From Spirochaeta thermophila DSM 6192 (GTDB lineage: Bacteria; Spirochaetota; Spirochaetia; Winmispirales; Winmispiraceae): 64,000 bases of DNA. The DNA is taken from assembly GCF_000147075.1 (NCBI RefSeq), contig NC_014484.1:1009501-1073500 (forward strand), in the 5' to 3' direction. The position numbers were made by a program, and so were the translations under genes. The notes beneath the pieces were generated by a model. It did not search any database, was not told the DNA's origin, and saw nothing but the letters and a program-made list of their open reading frames with translations. Below are positions 35,601 through 44,218 of this stretch, piece after piece (the first letter of the stretch is position 1; each line of letters begins with the position of its first letter).

Positions 35601-37222
35601 TGAGGCTCCAGGACCTCCAGGAGACCATCCGCACCCTCGACGCCCGCATGCGTGCGGTGCTCCAGCAGGTGGGCAATGTGGTCGGGAGCGTCCCCACCTT
35701 CGACCCCGAAGACCTGGACTATGGTACCACCACGTACACCTTCTTCAAGCCCGTGCTCTACAGGGTGCGGGGGGAGGACGCCTATGTCCGTGGGATGGTC
35801 CGGCTCACGATCTCCACCGAGAGGATCATCCAGGAGGTGGCCTCTTCCCGGGCCGCTCTCATCAGGATCACGGCCCTCATCACCGTGGCGGCGCTCCTCC
35901 TGGGCATAGGAGGGGCCCTCCTGCTCTCGGCCATCACCGTCAATCCCATCAAGAAGCTCGTCGCGGGGGTGGAGGTGATACGGGACACCGAGGACAAGGA
36001 GAAGCTCGCCGACCACGTGATAGAGGTGAAGTCGCGTGACGAGCTGGCCCTTCTCGCCGAGACCATCAACGAAATGACCCAGGGGCTTGTGAAGGCCGCG
36101 GCAGCCAACAAGGAGCTCATCGTGGGTAAGGAAGTCCAGAAGATGTTCATCCCCTTGAGAAAGGACGAGGCCGGGCGCAAACTCACCACCGCCGAGGAGG
36201 AAGACGAGCGCGTCTCCCTCTTTGGGTACTATGAGGGGGCAAAGGGCGTCTCGGGGGACTATTTCTACTATCAGAAGGTGGACCGTGAGCACTACGCGTT
36301 CATCAAGTGTGACGTGGCAGGGAAAGGGGTACCTGCAGCCCTGATCATGGTTGAGGTTGCCACCATCTTCCTCAACTACTGTCAGAACCTGGACGTGCGG
36401 AGAGATGGGGTGCACCTGGACAGGCTCCTCTCGGAGATCAACGATCTCATCGCAGGGAGAGAGTTCAAGGGCCGGTTCGCAGCCATGACCGTGGGACTCT
36501 ACAACGAGCGGACGGGGAGGTGTTTCGTCTCGAACGCGGGGGATACCCTTCTTCACTACTTCAGTGCCGCCGAGAGGCATCTCAAGGAGGTACGGCTCCC
36601 CACCGCGCCGGCGGCCGGGGTCTTCGACAGTTCCCTCGTGGAGATGCAGGGCGGGTTCAAGCAGATCTCACTCCAGCTCTCGCCCGGCGATATCCTCATC
36701 CTCTTCACCGACGGACTCGAGGAGGCCCAGCGGGTGATCAAGAATCCCGACTACACCCCCCACACCGTGACCGAGGAGGAGATTGCCTCAGGAAAGGTGC
36801 CCTCCTACCTGCGTCCCGGAGAGGAGACCGAAGAGTTCGGCCTCGAACGGATCCGAGCCGTGGTGGAGACGATTGCACGGAAGGGGACCTACCGACTCAT
36901 CCGGGTGCTCGATCCGGATCCCGTCGAGCTCGTCTTCGATTTTTCTTCCCTTTCCAGCACAGCGAGGGACATGGTGCTGGGCCTGCTCGCCGTGGAAAAG
37001 GTCTTCCGCCTCTACCGGGATCCCGCCACCGGTCCTTCGGATGTGGTAGTGGTGGACCGGGCCGTCGATGAGTACCTCAGGCGTACGTTTCTCCAGTATG
37101 GTCTCTACTTCAGGGATCCCGAGCCCGACCCCGAACGGCCTGAGTATCTTATCTATCGCAACCTGAAGGAAGACGAGCAGTACGACGACCTCACCGTGTT
37201 GGCCCTCCAGAGGAAGGGGTAG
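32630..37222 (+). CDS. Membrane sensor with HAMP and SpoIIE-type PP2C phosphatase domain
   Basis: A 1530-residue protein. A signal peptide (1-22) leads to a large extracytoplasmic part with sialidase/BNR-like repeats (ISEDGGSSFSSF, STDGGRTWSPA) and a fibronectin-like region (about 415-620). Membrane helices lie near 753-777, 820-845 and 1073-1100, with a second extracytoplasmic domain between the last two, then a HAMP region and a SpoIIE/RsbU-type PP2C domain (about 1195-1375; SGDYFYYQKVD, FIKCDVAGKGVPAALIM, FTDGLEEAQ). The C-terminal 130 residues look like an added domain. It probably dephosphorylates an anti-sigma-factor antagonist in response to an envelope signal. No cognate partner is seen nearby. 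Confidence 0.88.
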   Translation: MRRLLPLCVVAVSLFVPWGMGAQELYWEAPHVMGREGARFIQGDTGGGLAVIGWEEFYRRGSSRVIGVFVSAFRAGGQWSEPSLVTEVPFVGDETAIYSLLVDRRGRVFVALTYDERTTRLFISEDGGSSFSSFDMGAGFDVSVGPRLFETQDGGYLLFVNQSIEDSLSLFYARSSDGRTWSSFAKLEERRELELNFLPAHASWRGREYVVYQSFGLSERGTYQLYCKVSTDGGRTWSPAVPLTHGEDPQVPDAAFQDFDNQRPFLAVVDDRLYLIWERTYARNPTQIYLLELTSEGAPAGPMERISSGDYAHYAPRIFPYRGRPYVLWLDTGKGEEHVRLAYRVGLDWRSRDLSPTGVRALFPFPLLIDDDLFIFWEQRQGPRSRIVFLEPDRSVSPPRIAAEGVRDGARSRTRSVRIRWSVPSDSSGIAGFSYVWSQDPSAPVPHRLMVLEDTTEVTVEAVEDGPWYFRIIAQDYAGNWSEPATFSYILDTSPPGKVVFEPLPYDEEGFLPSNTFSVSWTPPPDEPVAGYSYRLEYVRPNRSDELVSFREEGQPGDEEPVRWMEPELPEGWSPSPPPAYVMTEDPILSFRNLDNGLWALSVRAVDTVGNAGPPQVVFFRLNKYVPVTYITYVDARKDDLGRVALTIHGRGFAEGGEVHTIFLDEDGKEPYHYVFSLERGEFTVRSDRVIAGPVIDNPDEGRYYVGVIHPTRGRSITGRPLIALEPGGTVKIGYFGDYSLPVTLLPVPRYSISSGTVAVVLVMLTLLVVSGVAGFQLAGVMREQSLLTAQARALVKGMRLPGLTKQEVVRMRRRGMSLRVKFTLLFTVLVITVVLLVAIPLGAYMISTQERSLARALKERTEVLLESLASGARTYLPSQSTLELLQLPAQISAMEEALSATITGFAGLEPDAPEIVWASNDSQIASRIDTPELVPGESVLTDDVTPLRIELVRTLNERAREALGDLPRQIDSLGREALALATRTDEASRMRLQDLQETIRTLDARMRAVLQQVGNVVGSVPTFDPEDLDYGTTTYTFFKPVLYRVRGEDAYVRGMVRLTISTERIIQEVASSRAALIRITALITVAALLLGIGGALLLSAITVNPIKKLVAGVEVIRDTEDKEKLADHVIEVKSRDELALLAETINEMTQGLVKAAAANKELIVGKEVQKMFIPLRKDEAGRKLTTAEEEDERVSLFGYYEGAKGVSGDYFYYQKVDREHYAFIKCDVAGKGVPAALIMVEVATIFLNYCQNLDVRRDGVHLDRLLSEINDLIAGREFKGRFAAMTVGLYNERTGRCFVSNAGDTLLHYFSAAERHLKEVRLPTAPAAGVFDSSLVEMQGGFKQISLQLSPGDILILFTDGLEEAQRVIKNPDYTPHTVTEEEIASGKVPSYLRPGEETEEFGLERIRAVVETIARKGTYRLIRVLDPDPVELVFDFSSLSSTARDMVLGLLAVEKVFRLYRDPATGPSDVVVVDRAVDEYLRRTFLQYGLYFRDPEPDPERPEYLIYRNLKEDEQYDDLTVLALQRKG

Positions 37223-37289
37223 GCATGGGTGTGAGGCTGTCTCCTGTTTCCGCTGAAAAACAGAGCCTTCCATGCCGATAGGAAGAAGG

Positions 37290-38237
37290 ATGAAGATACG
37301 CCACTACGTGCTCCTCTTCCTCTTCACCACCGTGCTCGCCGCCCTCAACTCGAGCCAGTTCGGGGATGAGGTGGTGCTCTACAACGCCTCCACCCAGCCG
37401 GCAGGCTTCCTTCTCGTGCACAACGAGGAGGAGATCGCCCGCCTTTCGGCCGCCTCGATCCCCGATCTCCTCTCCTTCCTCGAGGAGAGGGGGGAAGAGA
37501 TCGAGCTCCTCGCTCCAGGGGAGTGGGTCGAGATGAGACAGGCGCCCGCCCTGGTCACAGGGTACCTCATCGATCGTGAGACCTTCCAGGCGAGGTTGTT
37601 CCGCGCTCTCCTTCCGTCCACGCCCGGGTGGTATCCCCTCGACGAGGAGGTGATCCTCGGTGAGGCCGGTGCCCCCGTCGTGCTTCCCCTCTGGAGTGTG
37701 CCGGTGCCGTTCTCGCCGGTGCTCCTCGACGGCACGGTCCGGGACTGGAAGAGATACCCGCCCTCGTGGGGGGCTCCCGACGACGGCCTCCCCCTGCGCG
37801 CCTTCCGGGGCACGCGTGAGGGGGAGGAGGAGATCGCCCTTGAGGACGCACGGTTGTGGAGGACTCGCGACCTCCTCCCTGAGCGGATCTGGCTGGCACG
37901 GAATCACACCCACTGGTACCTCGCGGTCTCAGGTCTCCCCGCCGAAGCCGGGCTCTCCCTCTTCCTCTATGCCTACGGTCGGGACGAGGTCCCGATCCGG
38001 GTGCTCGAGATTCCCCTCTCCGGAGGATCCTACGGCTACCTCGCTTCCTGGGAGGGAAGAGCTGAGCCTGCAGGGGTCTGGTGTGCAGGGCCTGAGGTGA
38101 TCGAGGCGCGTTGGCCGGTGGACGAGGAGACGCCCCGGAGATGGGAGATCACCACCTACTATCACGAAGGTACCACCTACGAGGAGTTCCTCATCGCCGT
38201 GCTTGAGGCCGAAGACGTGGTGGAGCTTTCGCCGTGA
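37290..38237 (+). CDS. Hypothetical exported protein
   Basis: About 315 residues. It begins MKIRHYVLLFLFTTVLAALN, an uncleaved or cleaved signal sequence, followed by a mixed beta domain with several Trp/Tyr-rich strands and a late TTYYHEGTTYEEFLIAVLEA. I chose the ATG at 37290 after aggaagaagg rather than 37272. The four-base overlap with the zinc-ribbon gene indicates coupling. No family recognised. Confidence 0.7.
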   Translation: MKIRHYVLLFLFTTVLAALNSSQFGDEVVLYNASTQPAGFLLVHNEEEIARLSAASIPDLLSFLEERGEEIELLAPGEWVEMRQAPALVTGYLIDRETFQARLFRALLPSTPGWYPLDEEVILGEAGAPVVLPLWSVPVPFSPVLLDGTVRDWKRYPPSWGAPDDGLPLRAFRGTREGEEEIALEDARLWRTRDLLPERIWLARNHTHWYLAVSGLPAEAGLSLFLYAYGRDEVPIRVLEIPLSGGSYGYLASWEGRAEPAGVWCAGPEVIEARWPVDEETPRRWEITTYYHEGTTYEEFLIAVLEAEDVVELSP

Positions 38238-38569
38238 AGAGGAGCACGTTCTACTGTGAGTATTGTCACCAGCAGGTGAGCCCGCGGGACAGGATTTGCC
38301 CCCACTGCGGAAGGATCTTCACCGATGTGAGGTGCCCCGAGTGCGGATATACCGGGGGGGTGAAGGAGTTCCTGAAGGGGTGCCCGAGCTGCGGCTACCT
38401 GGGTGAGGTGCACTATCCGGAGGAGAGACGGGAGGAACCGTCGGATGGAGCCAGCTCCTTCGTGATGTTCGAGAAGAAGGAATCCCTTCCCGCTTCGCTT
38501 TTCTGGATCATCATGCTCCTCCTGGGTGCCACCTTCCTGGTGCTCGTCTACTTCTATCTCTCTCTCTAG
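38234..38569 (+). CDS. Small zinc-ribbon membrane protein
   Basis: A 111-residue protein with four CxxC knuckles in the first 60 residues (YCEYC, CPHC, CPEC, CPSC), consistent with two zinc ribbons, and a C-terminal membrane helix (about 88-109). GTG start overlapping the previous stop. The topology, a cytoplasmic zinc domain on a tail anchor, suggests a scaffold or regulatory role; this is inference only. Confidence 0.7.
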   Translation: MKRSTFYCEYCHQQVSPRDRICPHCGRIFTDVRCPECGYTGGVKEFLKGCPSCGYLGEVHYPEERREEPSDGASSFVMFEKKESLPASLFWIIMLLLGATFLVLVYFYLSL

Positions 38570-38577
38570 GAGGTGCC

Positions 38578-39114
38578 ATGAGGGTCTACGGCCTCCTTGT
38601 GATGTGTGTGTCCCTCCTCTGGATCGTTCCGGAGGAGGCGCCGCCTCCCCAGCCCATTCAGCGGGGGTTCCGTGGCATCCAGCTGGGTGAGGCCGTGGAG
38701 GTGGTGAAGGAGAAGCTCAAACGTGACACCTTCTTTTTCTACAGAGAGGAGCTCGATGTGAGTTTCAGCCCCGGCCGGGACGACATCATCATCCAGACCA
38801 GGGCCTGGAAGTATATCACGAACGCCCAGTTCCAGTTCTACAACGAGCGGCTCTCGCTCATCGTGCTTCAGCTCGATACCACGCAGCTCGACTACTTCGG
38901 GATGTACCGGAAGTTCGTGGAGAAATACGGCGACCCGGAGGAGTTCAGCCCCTCGCTCGCACGCTGGTCGGACGAGAAGACCATCCTCATCCTCGAGCGA
39001 CCGCTCACCGTGAAGTACCTCGACCGGGCCTCCCACGAGGAGCTCACCCAAGGCAAGGCTGTACTTCAGAGCACGGAGGACATGGCCCGTGAAGCGTTCA
39101 TGGATCTGTTCTAA
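38578..39114 (+). CDS. Hypothetical secreted protein
   Basis: A 178-residue protein with a short hydrophobic N-terminus (MRVYGLLVMCVSLLWIV) and a globular domain beginning RGFRGIQLGEAVEVVKEKLK. It contains the pattern NAQFQFYNERLSLIVLQLDT typical of small beta-alpha envelope proteins conserved among spirochaetes. Its 3' end overlaps the start of the DUF192 gene by 26 bases. Function unknown. Confidence 0.65.
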   Translation: MRVYGLLVMCVSLLWIVPEEAPPPQPIQRGFRGIQLGEAVEVVKEKLKRDTFFFYREELDVSFSPGRDDIIIQTRAWKYITNAQFQFYNERLSLIVLQLDTTQLDYFGMYRKFVEKYGDPEEFSPSLARWSDEKTILILERPLTVKYLDRASHEELTQGKAVLQSTEDMAREAFMDLF

Positions 39115-39532
39115 GGCGGCTGGCCTGGTCTTCACGCTCTCCGTCCTGTTCGGATGCGTGGGAGGAGAGGTGGCACACATCAGGATCGACGGGGTATCGC
39201 TCAAGGTGGAGGTTGCCGACACCCCGGCGGAACGGGAGCGCGGGCTCATGGGCCGCACGACCCTCGCGCCCTATGACGGCATGCTCTTCGTGTTCCCCAG
39301 GGCGTACCGGGCGGCCTTCTGGATGAAGGATACCCCGCTCCCGCTCTCGGTGGCATTCATCGACGAGGCGGGGGTGATCCGGGAGATACACCACCTTGTA
39401 CCGTTTTCGACAGTGCCCGTTCAGGCCTCAGTCCCTGTGCGGTACGCCCTCGAGGTGGAAGAGGGATTCTTCGATATGCACGGTATCAGGGTAGGGGACG
39501 TGGTCCATCTGCCTGAGCGGCTCAGGCAGTAG
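39089..39532 (+). CDS. DUF192 family lipoprotein
   Basis: A 147-residue protein. A lipobox (VLFGC, Cys23) ends the signal peptide, and the DUF192 domain follows with its hallmarks: ERERGLMGRTTLAPYDGMLF, FWMKDTPLPLSVAFID and a C-terminal YALEVEEGFFDMHGIRVGD. The family is widespread and of unknown biochemical function. The GTG start at 39089 lies inside the end of the previous gene, which is needed to include the lipobox. Confidence 0.85.
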   Translation: MKRSWICSKAAGLVFTLSVLFGCVGGEVAHIRIDGVSLKVEVADTPAERERGLMGRTTLAPYDGMLFVFPRAYRAAFWMKDTPLPLSVAFIDEAGVIREIHHLVPFSTVPVQASVPVRYALEVEEGFFDMHGIRVGDVVHLPERLRQ

Positions 39533-39535
39533 CCG

Positions 39536-39787
39536 TCAGCCTTCGAAGTCGAAAAGACCCAGTTCGGGCTTCTTCCGTTCGGGAGCGCTCTCGGGATCCT
39601 CCGGATTGTTGAGGAGGATCTCGATCTTCCGCTCCACCGCGGCGAGTTCCTTCTCGAGCTGGCGGGCGAGCGTGATCCCCTCCTCGAAGTAGGCGGTTGC
39701 CTCCTCGAGGGGGAGATCCCCCTCCTTGAGACGCTGGGCTATCTCTTCAAGGCGCGAGAGCCTGGTCTCAAAGTCCTTCTTCGGCAT
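39536..39787 (-). CDS. xseB: Exodeoxyribonuclease VII small subunit
   Basis: An 83-residue protein starting MPKKDFETRLSRLEEIAQRL, then EGDLPLEEATAYFEEGITLA, the complete XseB consensus, with a short extra tail ending FDFEG. It forms the small subunits of the nuclease that degrades single-stranded DNA. The ATG at 39787 overlaps the end of xseA by 20 bases, supporting coupled translation. Confidence 0.93.
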   Translation of the reverse strand: MPKKDFETRLSRLEEIAQRLKEGDLPLEEATAYFEEGITLARQLEKELAAVERKIEILLNNPEDPESAPERKKPELGLFDFEG

Positions 39788-41024
39788 CGTGCACCTCCGT
39801 TGTTGCTGACTCGTCTTCCGGCGGGGCCACCTGGGTGGTCCGTGCTTCGAGTTCCCCCCGGGCGAGGGTGATGGAGAGCCGCTGTCCCTCGAAGGCGGTA
39901 CGCGTGTCCCGTAGGATCTCCCTCGTTGCAGCGTCCCGTACGATGGCATACCCCCGGGAGAGGACGGCGCGAGGGGAATGCGCCTGGGTGATCTCTCGTG
40001 CCATCTCGATACGGTGTCGCAGTGTGATGAGATATTTCCGCATCGTACGAACGATGGACTGGTGTGCCTCGTCCCATCTTTGGAGATAGGGTGCCCGGTA
40101 GAGGGTGAAGAGACGGGCGAGTTGTTCCTCGCTCACCTTGCCGAGGCGGAATCTGAGGCGCTCGCAGAGACCGCGTGTCTCCCGAACCACCGTGAGGTGG
40201 GCGTGCTGCACGCGTTGGAGGAGCTCCTCCCGGTGGGCGCTCACCATCTCCGCCGCAGCCGAAGGGGTGGGTGCGCGTAGGTCGGCCGCGAGGTCGCTCA
40301 GGCTGTAGTCGATCTCGTGTCCCACGGCTGAGATGACGGGGGTCTCGCACGCGGCGATGGCCCTCACCACCACCTCCTCCGAGAAGGGAAGAAGGTCCTC
40401 GATGGAGCCGCCTCCGCGGGCCACGATGATGACGTCGCCGAGCCTCCAGAGATCGGCCCTGCGGATCTGTTCGGCGATGATGGGGGCGGCGTTTTCACCC
40501 TGCACAGGGGCGGGTACCACCACGATATCCACCCCTGCGTTGCGCCTCGTGAGGACGTTGATGATGTCCCGTATGGCGGCGCCCGTGGGAGAGGTGACCA
40601 CCGCGATGCGGGAAGGGAAGAGGGGGATGGGCCTCTTGCGCTCCTTGTCGAAGAGCCCCTCGGCCGCGAGCCTCTGTTTTCGCTTCTCGAGCATCTCCAG
40701 GATGGCCCCCATCCCCACCTGTTCCAGCTCCTCGCAGACGAGCTGGTAGGCGCCTCGCGCCTCGTACACGCTCAAGGCGCCCTTCGCGAGGACCATCATC
40801 CCGTCTTTGGGCTGGAACGAGAGGCGACGGTACCTGCTCTGGAACATCACCACGTTGAGTACGGCCCGCTCATCCTTGAGGCTGAAGTAGAGGTGCCCGG
40901 TGGACGAAGGCCGGCAGTTGGAGATCTCCCCCTGGACCGCCACGTAGGGAAAGGCATCCTCGAGGTAGCCCTTGATGAGCGAGGTGAGTTCTGAGACGGA
41001 GAAGACCTTCTGCGGTATGCTCAT
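39768..41024 (-). CDS. xseA: Exodeoxyribonuclease VII large subunit
   Basis: A 418-residue protein. The N-terminal OB-fold (FPYVAVQGEISNCRPSSTGH, then YFSLKDERA) binds single-stranded DNA and is followed by the catalytic domain with AVVTSPTGAAIRDIINVL and VGHEIDYSLSDLAADLRAPT. It degrades single-stranded DNA into acid-soluble oligonucleotides. I start at the ATG at 41024; a TTG at 41039 is possible. No clear ribosome binding site is visible for either. The C-terminus extends about 20 residues beyond the usual helical region. Confidence 0.92.
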   Translation of the reverse strand: MSIPQKVFSVSELTSLIKGYLEDAFPYVAVQGEISNCRPSSTGHLYFSLKDERAVLNVVMFQSRYRRLSFQPKDGMMVLAKGALSVYEARGAYQLVCEELEQVGMGAILEMLEKRKQRLAAEGLFDKERKRPIPLFPSRIAVVTSPTGAAIRDIINVLTRRNAGVDIVVVPAPVQGENAAPIIAEQIRRADLWRLGDVIIVARGGGSIEDLLPFSEEVVVRAIAACETPVISAVGHEIDYSLSDLAADLRAPTPSAAAEMVSAHREELLQRVQHAHLTVVRETRGLCERLRFRLGKVSEEQLARLFTLYRAPYLQRWDEAHQSIVRTMRKYLITLRHRIEMAREITQAHSPRAVLSRGYAIVRDAATREILRDTRTAFEGQRLSITLARGELEARTTQVAPPEDESATTEVHDAEEGL

Positions 41025-41077
41025 AGGTACTGGAAGCAAGACTACCCCATCTTCCCCCCACGGGGCAAGGAGCCCTC

Positions 41078-41106
41078 TTTACCCCCTGAGGGTTGGTGAC
41101 GATAAT
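41078..41106 (+). promoter_or_regulatory. Leaderless-type promoter of spiro-SPASM gene
   Basis: TTTACC, 17 bases, GATAAT (41101-41106), then seven bases to the ATG at 41114. No Shine-Dalgarno lies before the ATG, so the transcript probably begins at the start codon. Confidence 0.5.
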
Positions 41107-41113
41107 GTGAACA

Positions 41114-42607
41114 ATGAAGTACGACGTGGTGCTCACCGGCCTGCACTTCACCGAATATGCCCTTACGCCCCTCGCCTCGGGCCCTTCCGCCTTCGCCCGC
41201 GCCCTCGACCTCGCCCGCCGGCTCTCCCCCCGCCACCACCTCCTCCTCCCACCCACCCACCCACCCCTCCCCGACGGCGCCCCCACCCCCCTCACCGTCC
41301 CCCCCACCCAGCGCGGCCTCGCCGAGGCCCTCGCCACCCTCGCCGCGCGCACCGACGCCGAGGCCTTCCTCATCCTCCACGCCGACGCCCCCTTCACCCA
41401 CCACGGCCTCGCCACCCGCCTCCTCGACCAGCACGAACGCTACCTAGCCGACTACACCTTTGCCGAAGGCTACCCCGACGGGCTCGCGCCTGAGGTGATC
41501 TCACGCCGTGCCCTCTCGGCCCTCACCCGGCTCGCAGGCGACGAACCCCTCACCCGCAAGGCCCTCTTTCCCATCCTCCAGAAGGACATCAACGCCTTCG
41601 ACATAGAGACCGTCCTCTCGTCGCATGACGCCCGGCTCCTCCGCATCCCCCTCTTCGCCGACACCCGCCGTAACCACCTCCTCTGCGACCGGCTTGCAGC
41701 CCTTCCCCTCTGGGACAAGGACGCCGACGAGATCACCGCCTACCTCCTCTCCCACAAGGAGCTCCTCCGCACCCTCCCGGCCTACTATCAGATCCAGGTG
41801 GTCCGTGGGTGTCCCCAGGCCTGCGCCTACTGCCCCTATCCCCTCGAGGAAGACGTACGTGCGGTGCGCGCCTTCATGGAACCGGCACGCTTCGCCGGCC
41901 TGGTGGACCGCATCGCCGCGTTCTCCGACGATGCGGTGATCGGCCTCTCCCTCTGGGGCGAGCCCGGCCTCCACCCCGCCGTCGCCGAACTCGCCGCCTC
42001 CGTCCTCGCCCACCCGCGGCTCTCCCTCCTGGTCGAGACCTCCGGGATAGGCTGGGACCCTGCGGCACTCGAACGCACCGCCTCCCTCGATACCACCGGC
42101 AGGCTCATGTGGATCGTCTCCCTCGACGCCGTGGATCCCGCCCTCTACCGGAGCCTCCGCGGCGACGGCCTCGAGGAGGCCCTTCGCACCGTCGAAACCC
42201 TCCACCGCATCGTCCCGGACCACACCCATGTCCAGGCCGTGCGCATGAAGGAGAACGACGCCCACCTGCGCACCTTCTATCAGCGCCTCACCGAGCGCGG
42301 GTACAAGGTGATCTTCCAGCAGTACGACTCCTTCTGCGGCAGGCTCCCCGACCGCATGGTGGTGGACATCTCGCCCCTCACCCGCATCCCCTGCTGGCAC
42401 CTCGCCCGCGACATGGTGATCCTCTTCGACGGCACCGTACCCCTCTGCCGCGAAGACCTCGATGCGGCGCACCCCCTCGGCAACGTCTGGGAGGACGAGC
42501 TCGAGGAGCTATGGGAGCGGGGGAGGCCGTGGTACGAACGTCACGCGCGGGAGGAGTATCCCGAGCTCTGCGCGAGGTGCACCGAGTACTTCAACTTCAA
42601 CTTCTAG
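41114..42607 (+). CDS. Spiro-SPASM radical SAM protein
   Basis: A 497-residue protein. The first about 200 residues resemble a nucleotidyltransferase-like domain; the radical SAM core has the Cys233-x3-Cys237-x2-Cys240 cluster site (GCPQACAYCPYP). The C-terminal SPASM domain contains CWHLARDMVILFDGTVPLCR and ends CARCTEYFNFNF. The family, restricted to spirochaetes, has no established reaction. The neighbouring glycosyltransferase-like and cytidylyltransferase-like genes suggest sugar or glycan modification. Codons are strongly C-ending, unlike the G-ending genes 3 kb downstream. Confidence 0.9.
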   Translation: MKYDVVLTGLHFTEYALTPLASGPSAFARALDLARRLSPRHHLLLPPTHPPLPDGAPTPLTVPPTQRGLAEALATLAARTDAEAFLILHADAPFTHHGLATRLLDQHERYLADYTFAEGYPDGLAPEVISRRALSALTRLAGDEPLTRKALFPILQKDINAFDIETVLSSHDARLLRIPLFADTRRNHLLCDRLAALPLWDKDADEITAYLLSHKELLRTLPAYYQIQVVRGCPQACAYCPYPLEEDVRAVRAFMEPARFAGLVDRIAAFSDDAVIGLSLWGEPGLHPAVAELAASVLAHPRLSLLVETSGIGWDPAALERTASLDTTGRLMWIVSLDAVDPALYRSLRGDGLEEALRTVETLHRIVPDHTHVQAVRMKENDAHLRTFYQRLTERGYKVIFQQYDSFCGRLPDRMVVDISPLTRIPCWHLARDMVILFDGTVPLCREDLDAAHPLGNVWEDELEELWERGRPWYERHAREEYPELCARCTEYFNFNF

Positions 42608-42617
42608 AGGGATGCGC

Positions 42618-43535
42618 ATGACCGTACCGTACACCGTGGTAGGAGAAGGATCAGGCACCGTCCCGAACCACTCGGGCCTCACCGTGGCCCTCATGGTGCG
42701 CGGGCTCCTCGCCTCGCGGGAGGACCTCGCCCGCACCGCCCGACGGGTGCAGCCGGCCCGCATCCTCTTCCTCGAGGAGCGGCCCGTGCACTACGATGTG
42801 GATGCCCTGGTGAGCACGTACCCAGAACTCCGTGTGCTCTACTTCAAGGAGCAGGTCCCCCGGGGGCAGATGGTGGAGGTGGCCCTCTCAGAGGCCGCCA
42901 CCGACTATGTGCTCGTACTCGACGGGCCGGTGCACGATCTCAGGCTCCCCAGGCGCCTTCCCGTGCCTGAGGAGGATGTGGTGGTCTCGGTCCCGGCCTT
43001 ACGGTTCGCAGGAGAGCCCCTCCCCTCGGTCTACGCCCCTGCCTTCTCCCGGCGGCTCCTCAAGGTGCTCCCCTTAGGCAGGCCTGCAGGGGGGACTCCC
43101 ACCATCCTCATCCCCGGCTACACGGGGCTCTATCGTCGTGACCTGGTGGAAGCCGTGGGCGGGTTCGACCCCGAGATCCCACATCCCTACTGGCAGCGGC
43201 TCGAGTTCGCCTTCAGGTGTTTCCTCTTCGGCTACAGGCTCCTCTACTACCCACACGTCGAGGTGGAGCTCTTTTCCCAGCCCGCACCGGAGGATCTCAC
43301 GCCCGACAGTTCGTCCTTCAGGTTTTTCCTCAAGGTGCTCGCACCGAGGAGGAAGGAGGGGAAGATGCACCTCTCCCTGTGGAGGGCGCTCCACGCAGGG
43401 ATCCGGGCAGGGGTGGGGTGGCAGCGGGCGGTGAGGGAGTTCCGGGATGTGCGAAGGTGGCTGGAGGAGACGGAGGGCCTCTTCCGACAGGACGCCGTCA
43501 CCCTGGTGGCCTCCTGGGAGGTGGAGGAGGTATGA
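42618..43535 (+). CDS. Glycosyltransferase-like protein
   Basis: About 305 residues. The stretch IPGYTGLYRRDLVEAVGGFD, then PYWQRLEFAFRCFLFGYRLL, matches the second half of GT-A family 2 transferases, while the first half lacks an obvious DxD motif (the closest is LVLDGPVHD). I chose the ATG at 42618, six bases after gaggg, rather than 42612. It overlaps the next gene with ATGA. Activity not certain. Confidence 0.7.
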   Translation: MTVPYTVVGEGSGTVPNHSGLTVALMVRGLLASREDLARTARRVQPARILFLEERPVHYDVDALVSTYPELRVLYFKEQVPRGQMVEVALSEAATDYVLVLDGPVHDLRLPRRLPVPEEDVVVSVPALRFAGEPLPSVYAPAFSRRLLKVLPLGRPAGGTPTILIPGYTGLYRRDLVEAVGGFDPEIPHPYWQRLEFAFRCFLFGYRLLYYPHVEVELFSQPAPEDLTPDSSSFRFFLKVLAPRRKEGKMHLSLWRALHAGIRAGVGWQRAVREFRDVRRWLEETEGLFRQDAVTLVASWEVEEV

Positions 43536-44218
43536 CGGGCATCTTCCTCCAGGCCAGGATCGACTCTTCGCGGCTTCCGGCCAAGGCCCTCCTCGCGCTG
43601 GGGGGGAGGACCCTCATCGAGCACGCCATGGTGCGGCTGAGGCGGGTGCCGGCCGATGTGTACGTGCTGCTCACGGATGATGCGAGCCTTCCTTTTCTCG
43701 CTCCCTATGCCCAGGCCCGTGGGTTCGAGGTCTTTGCAGGGCCGAGGGATGATGTGCTCATGCGGTACGTCATGGCGGCCAAGGCCTATGGGGTGCGTAC
43801 GGTGGTCCGTGCCACGGGCGACAATCCGCTCGTCTCTGCAGTGGCGGCCTCGGCGGCGCTTGAGTTCCACTCCCGAGGGGGGGCCGATTATACGGGGTTC
43901 AGGGACATCCCGCTGGGTACGGGGGTGGAGGTGGTGGATGCGTCGGCTCTCTTCCGGGCCGCGGAGGAGACGGTCGACCCTTACGACAGGGAGCACGTGA
44001 CGCCATACGTGCGCCGGGGGGAGGGGGGACTGGTGGTCAACCTGGTCGATCCGCCTCCCTCGTGGGCTGCGCCGCACCTCAGGGTCACGGTGGACACCCT
44101 CGATGACTTCCTCTTCGTGTGTCGGATCATGAGCGAGGATCCGGATGTGGAGATCGAGGACCTGGTGGCGGGGTGGGGTGGGAAGGCGCGGGATGCGGTG
44201 GTGGGGGGGGTGTGGTGA
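43532..44218 (+). CDS. spsF: SpsF/NeuA-type cytidylyltransferase-like protein
   Basis: A 228-residue protein with the nucleotidyltransferase opening (IFLQARIDSSRLPAKALLAL), RATGDNPLVSA and DPYDREHVTPYVRR, the pattern of SpsF-type proteins that activate acidic sugars or act on polysaccharides. The ATG overlaps the previous stop and its own stop overlaps the next ATG, so this run is a tight operon. Confidence 0.8.
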   Translation: MTGIFLQARIDSSRLPAKALLALGGRTLIEHAMVRLRRVPADVYVLLTDDASLPFLAPYAQARGFEVFAGPRDDVLMRYVMAAKAYGVRTVVRATGDNPLVSAVAASAALEFHSRGGADYTGFRDIPLGTGVEVVDASALFRAAEETVDPYDREHVTPYVRRGEGGLVVNLVDPPPSWAAPHLRVTVDTLDDFLFVCRIMSEDPDVEIEDLVAGWGGKARDAVVGGVW

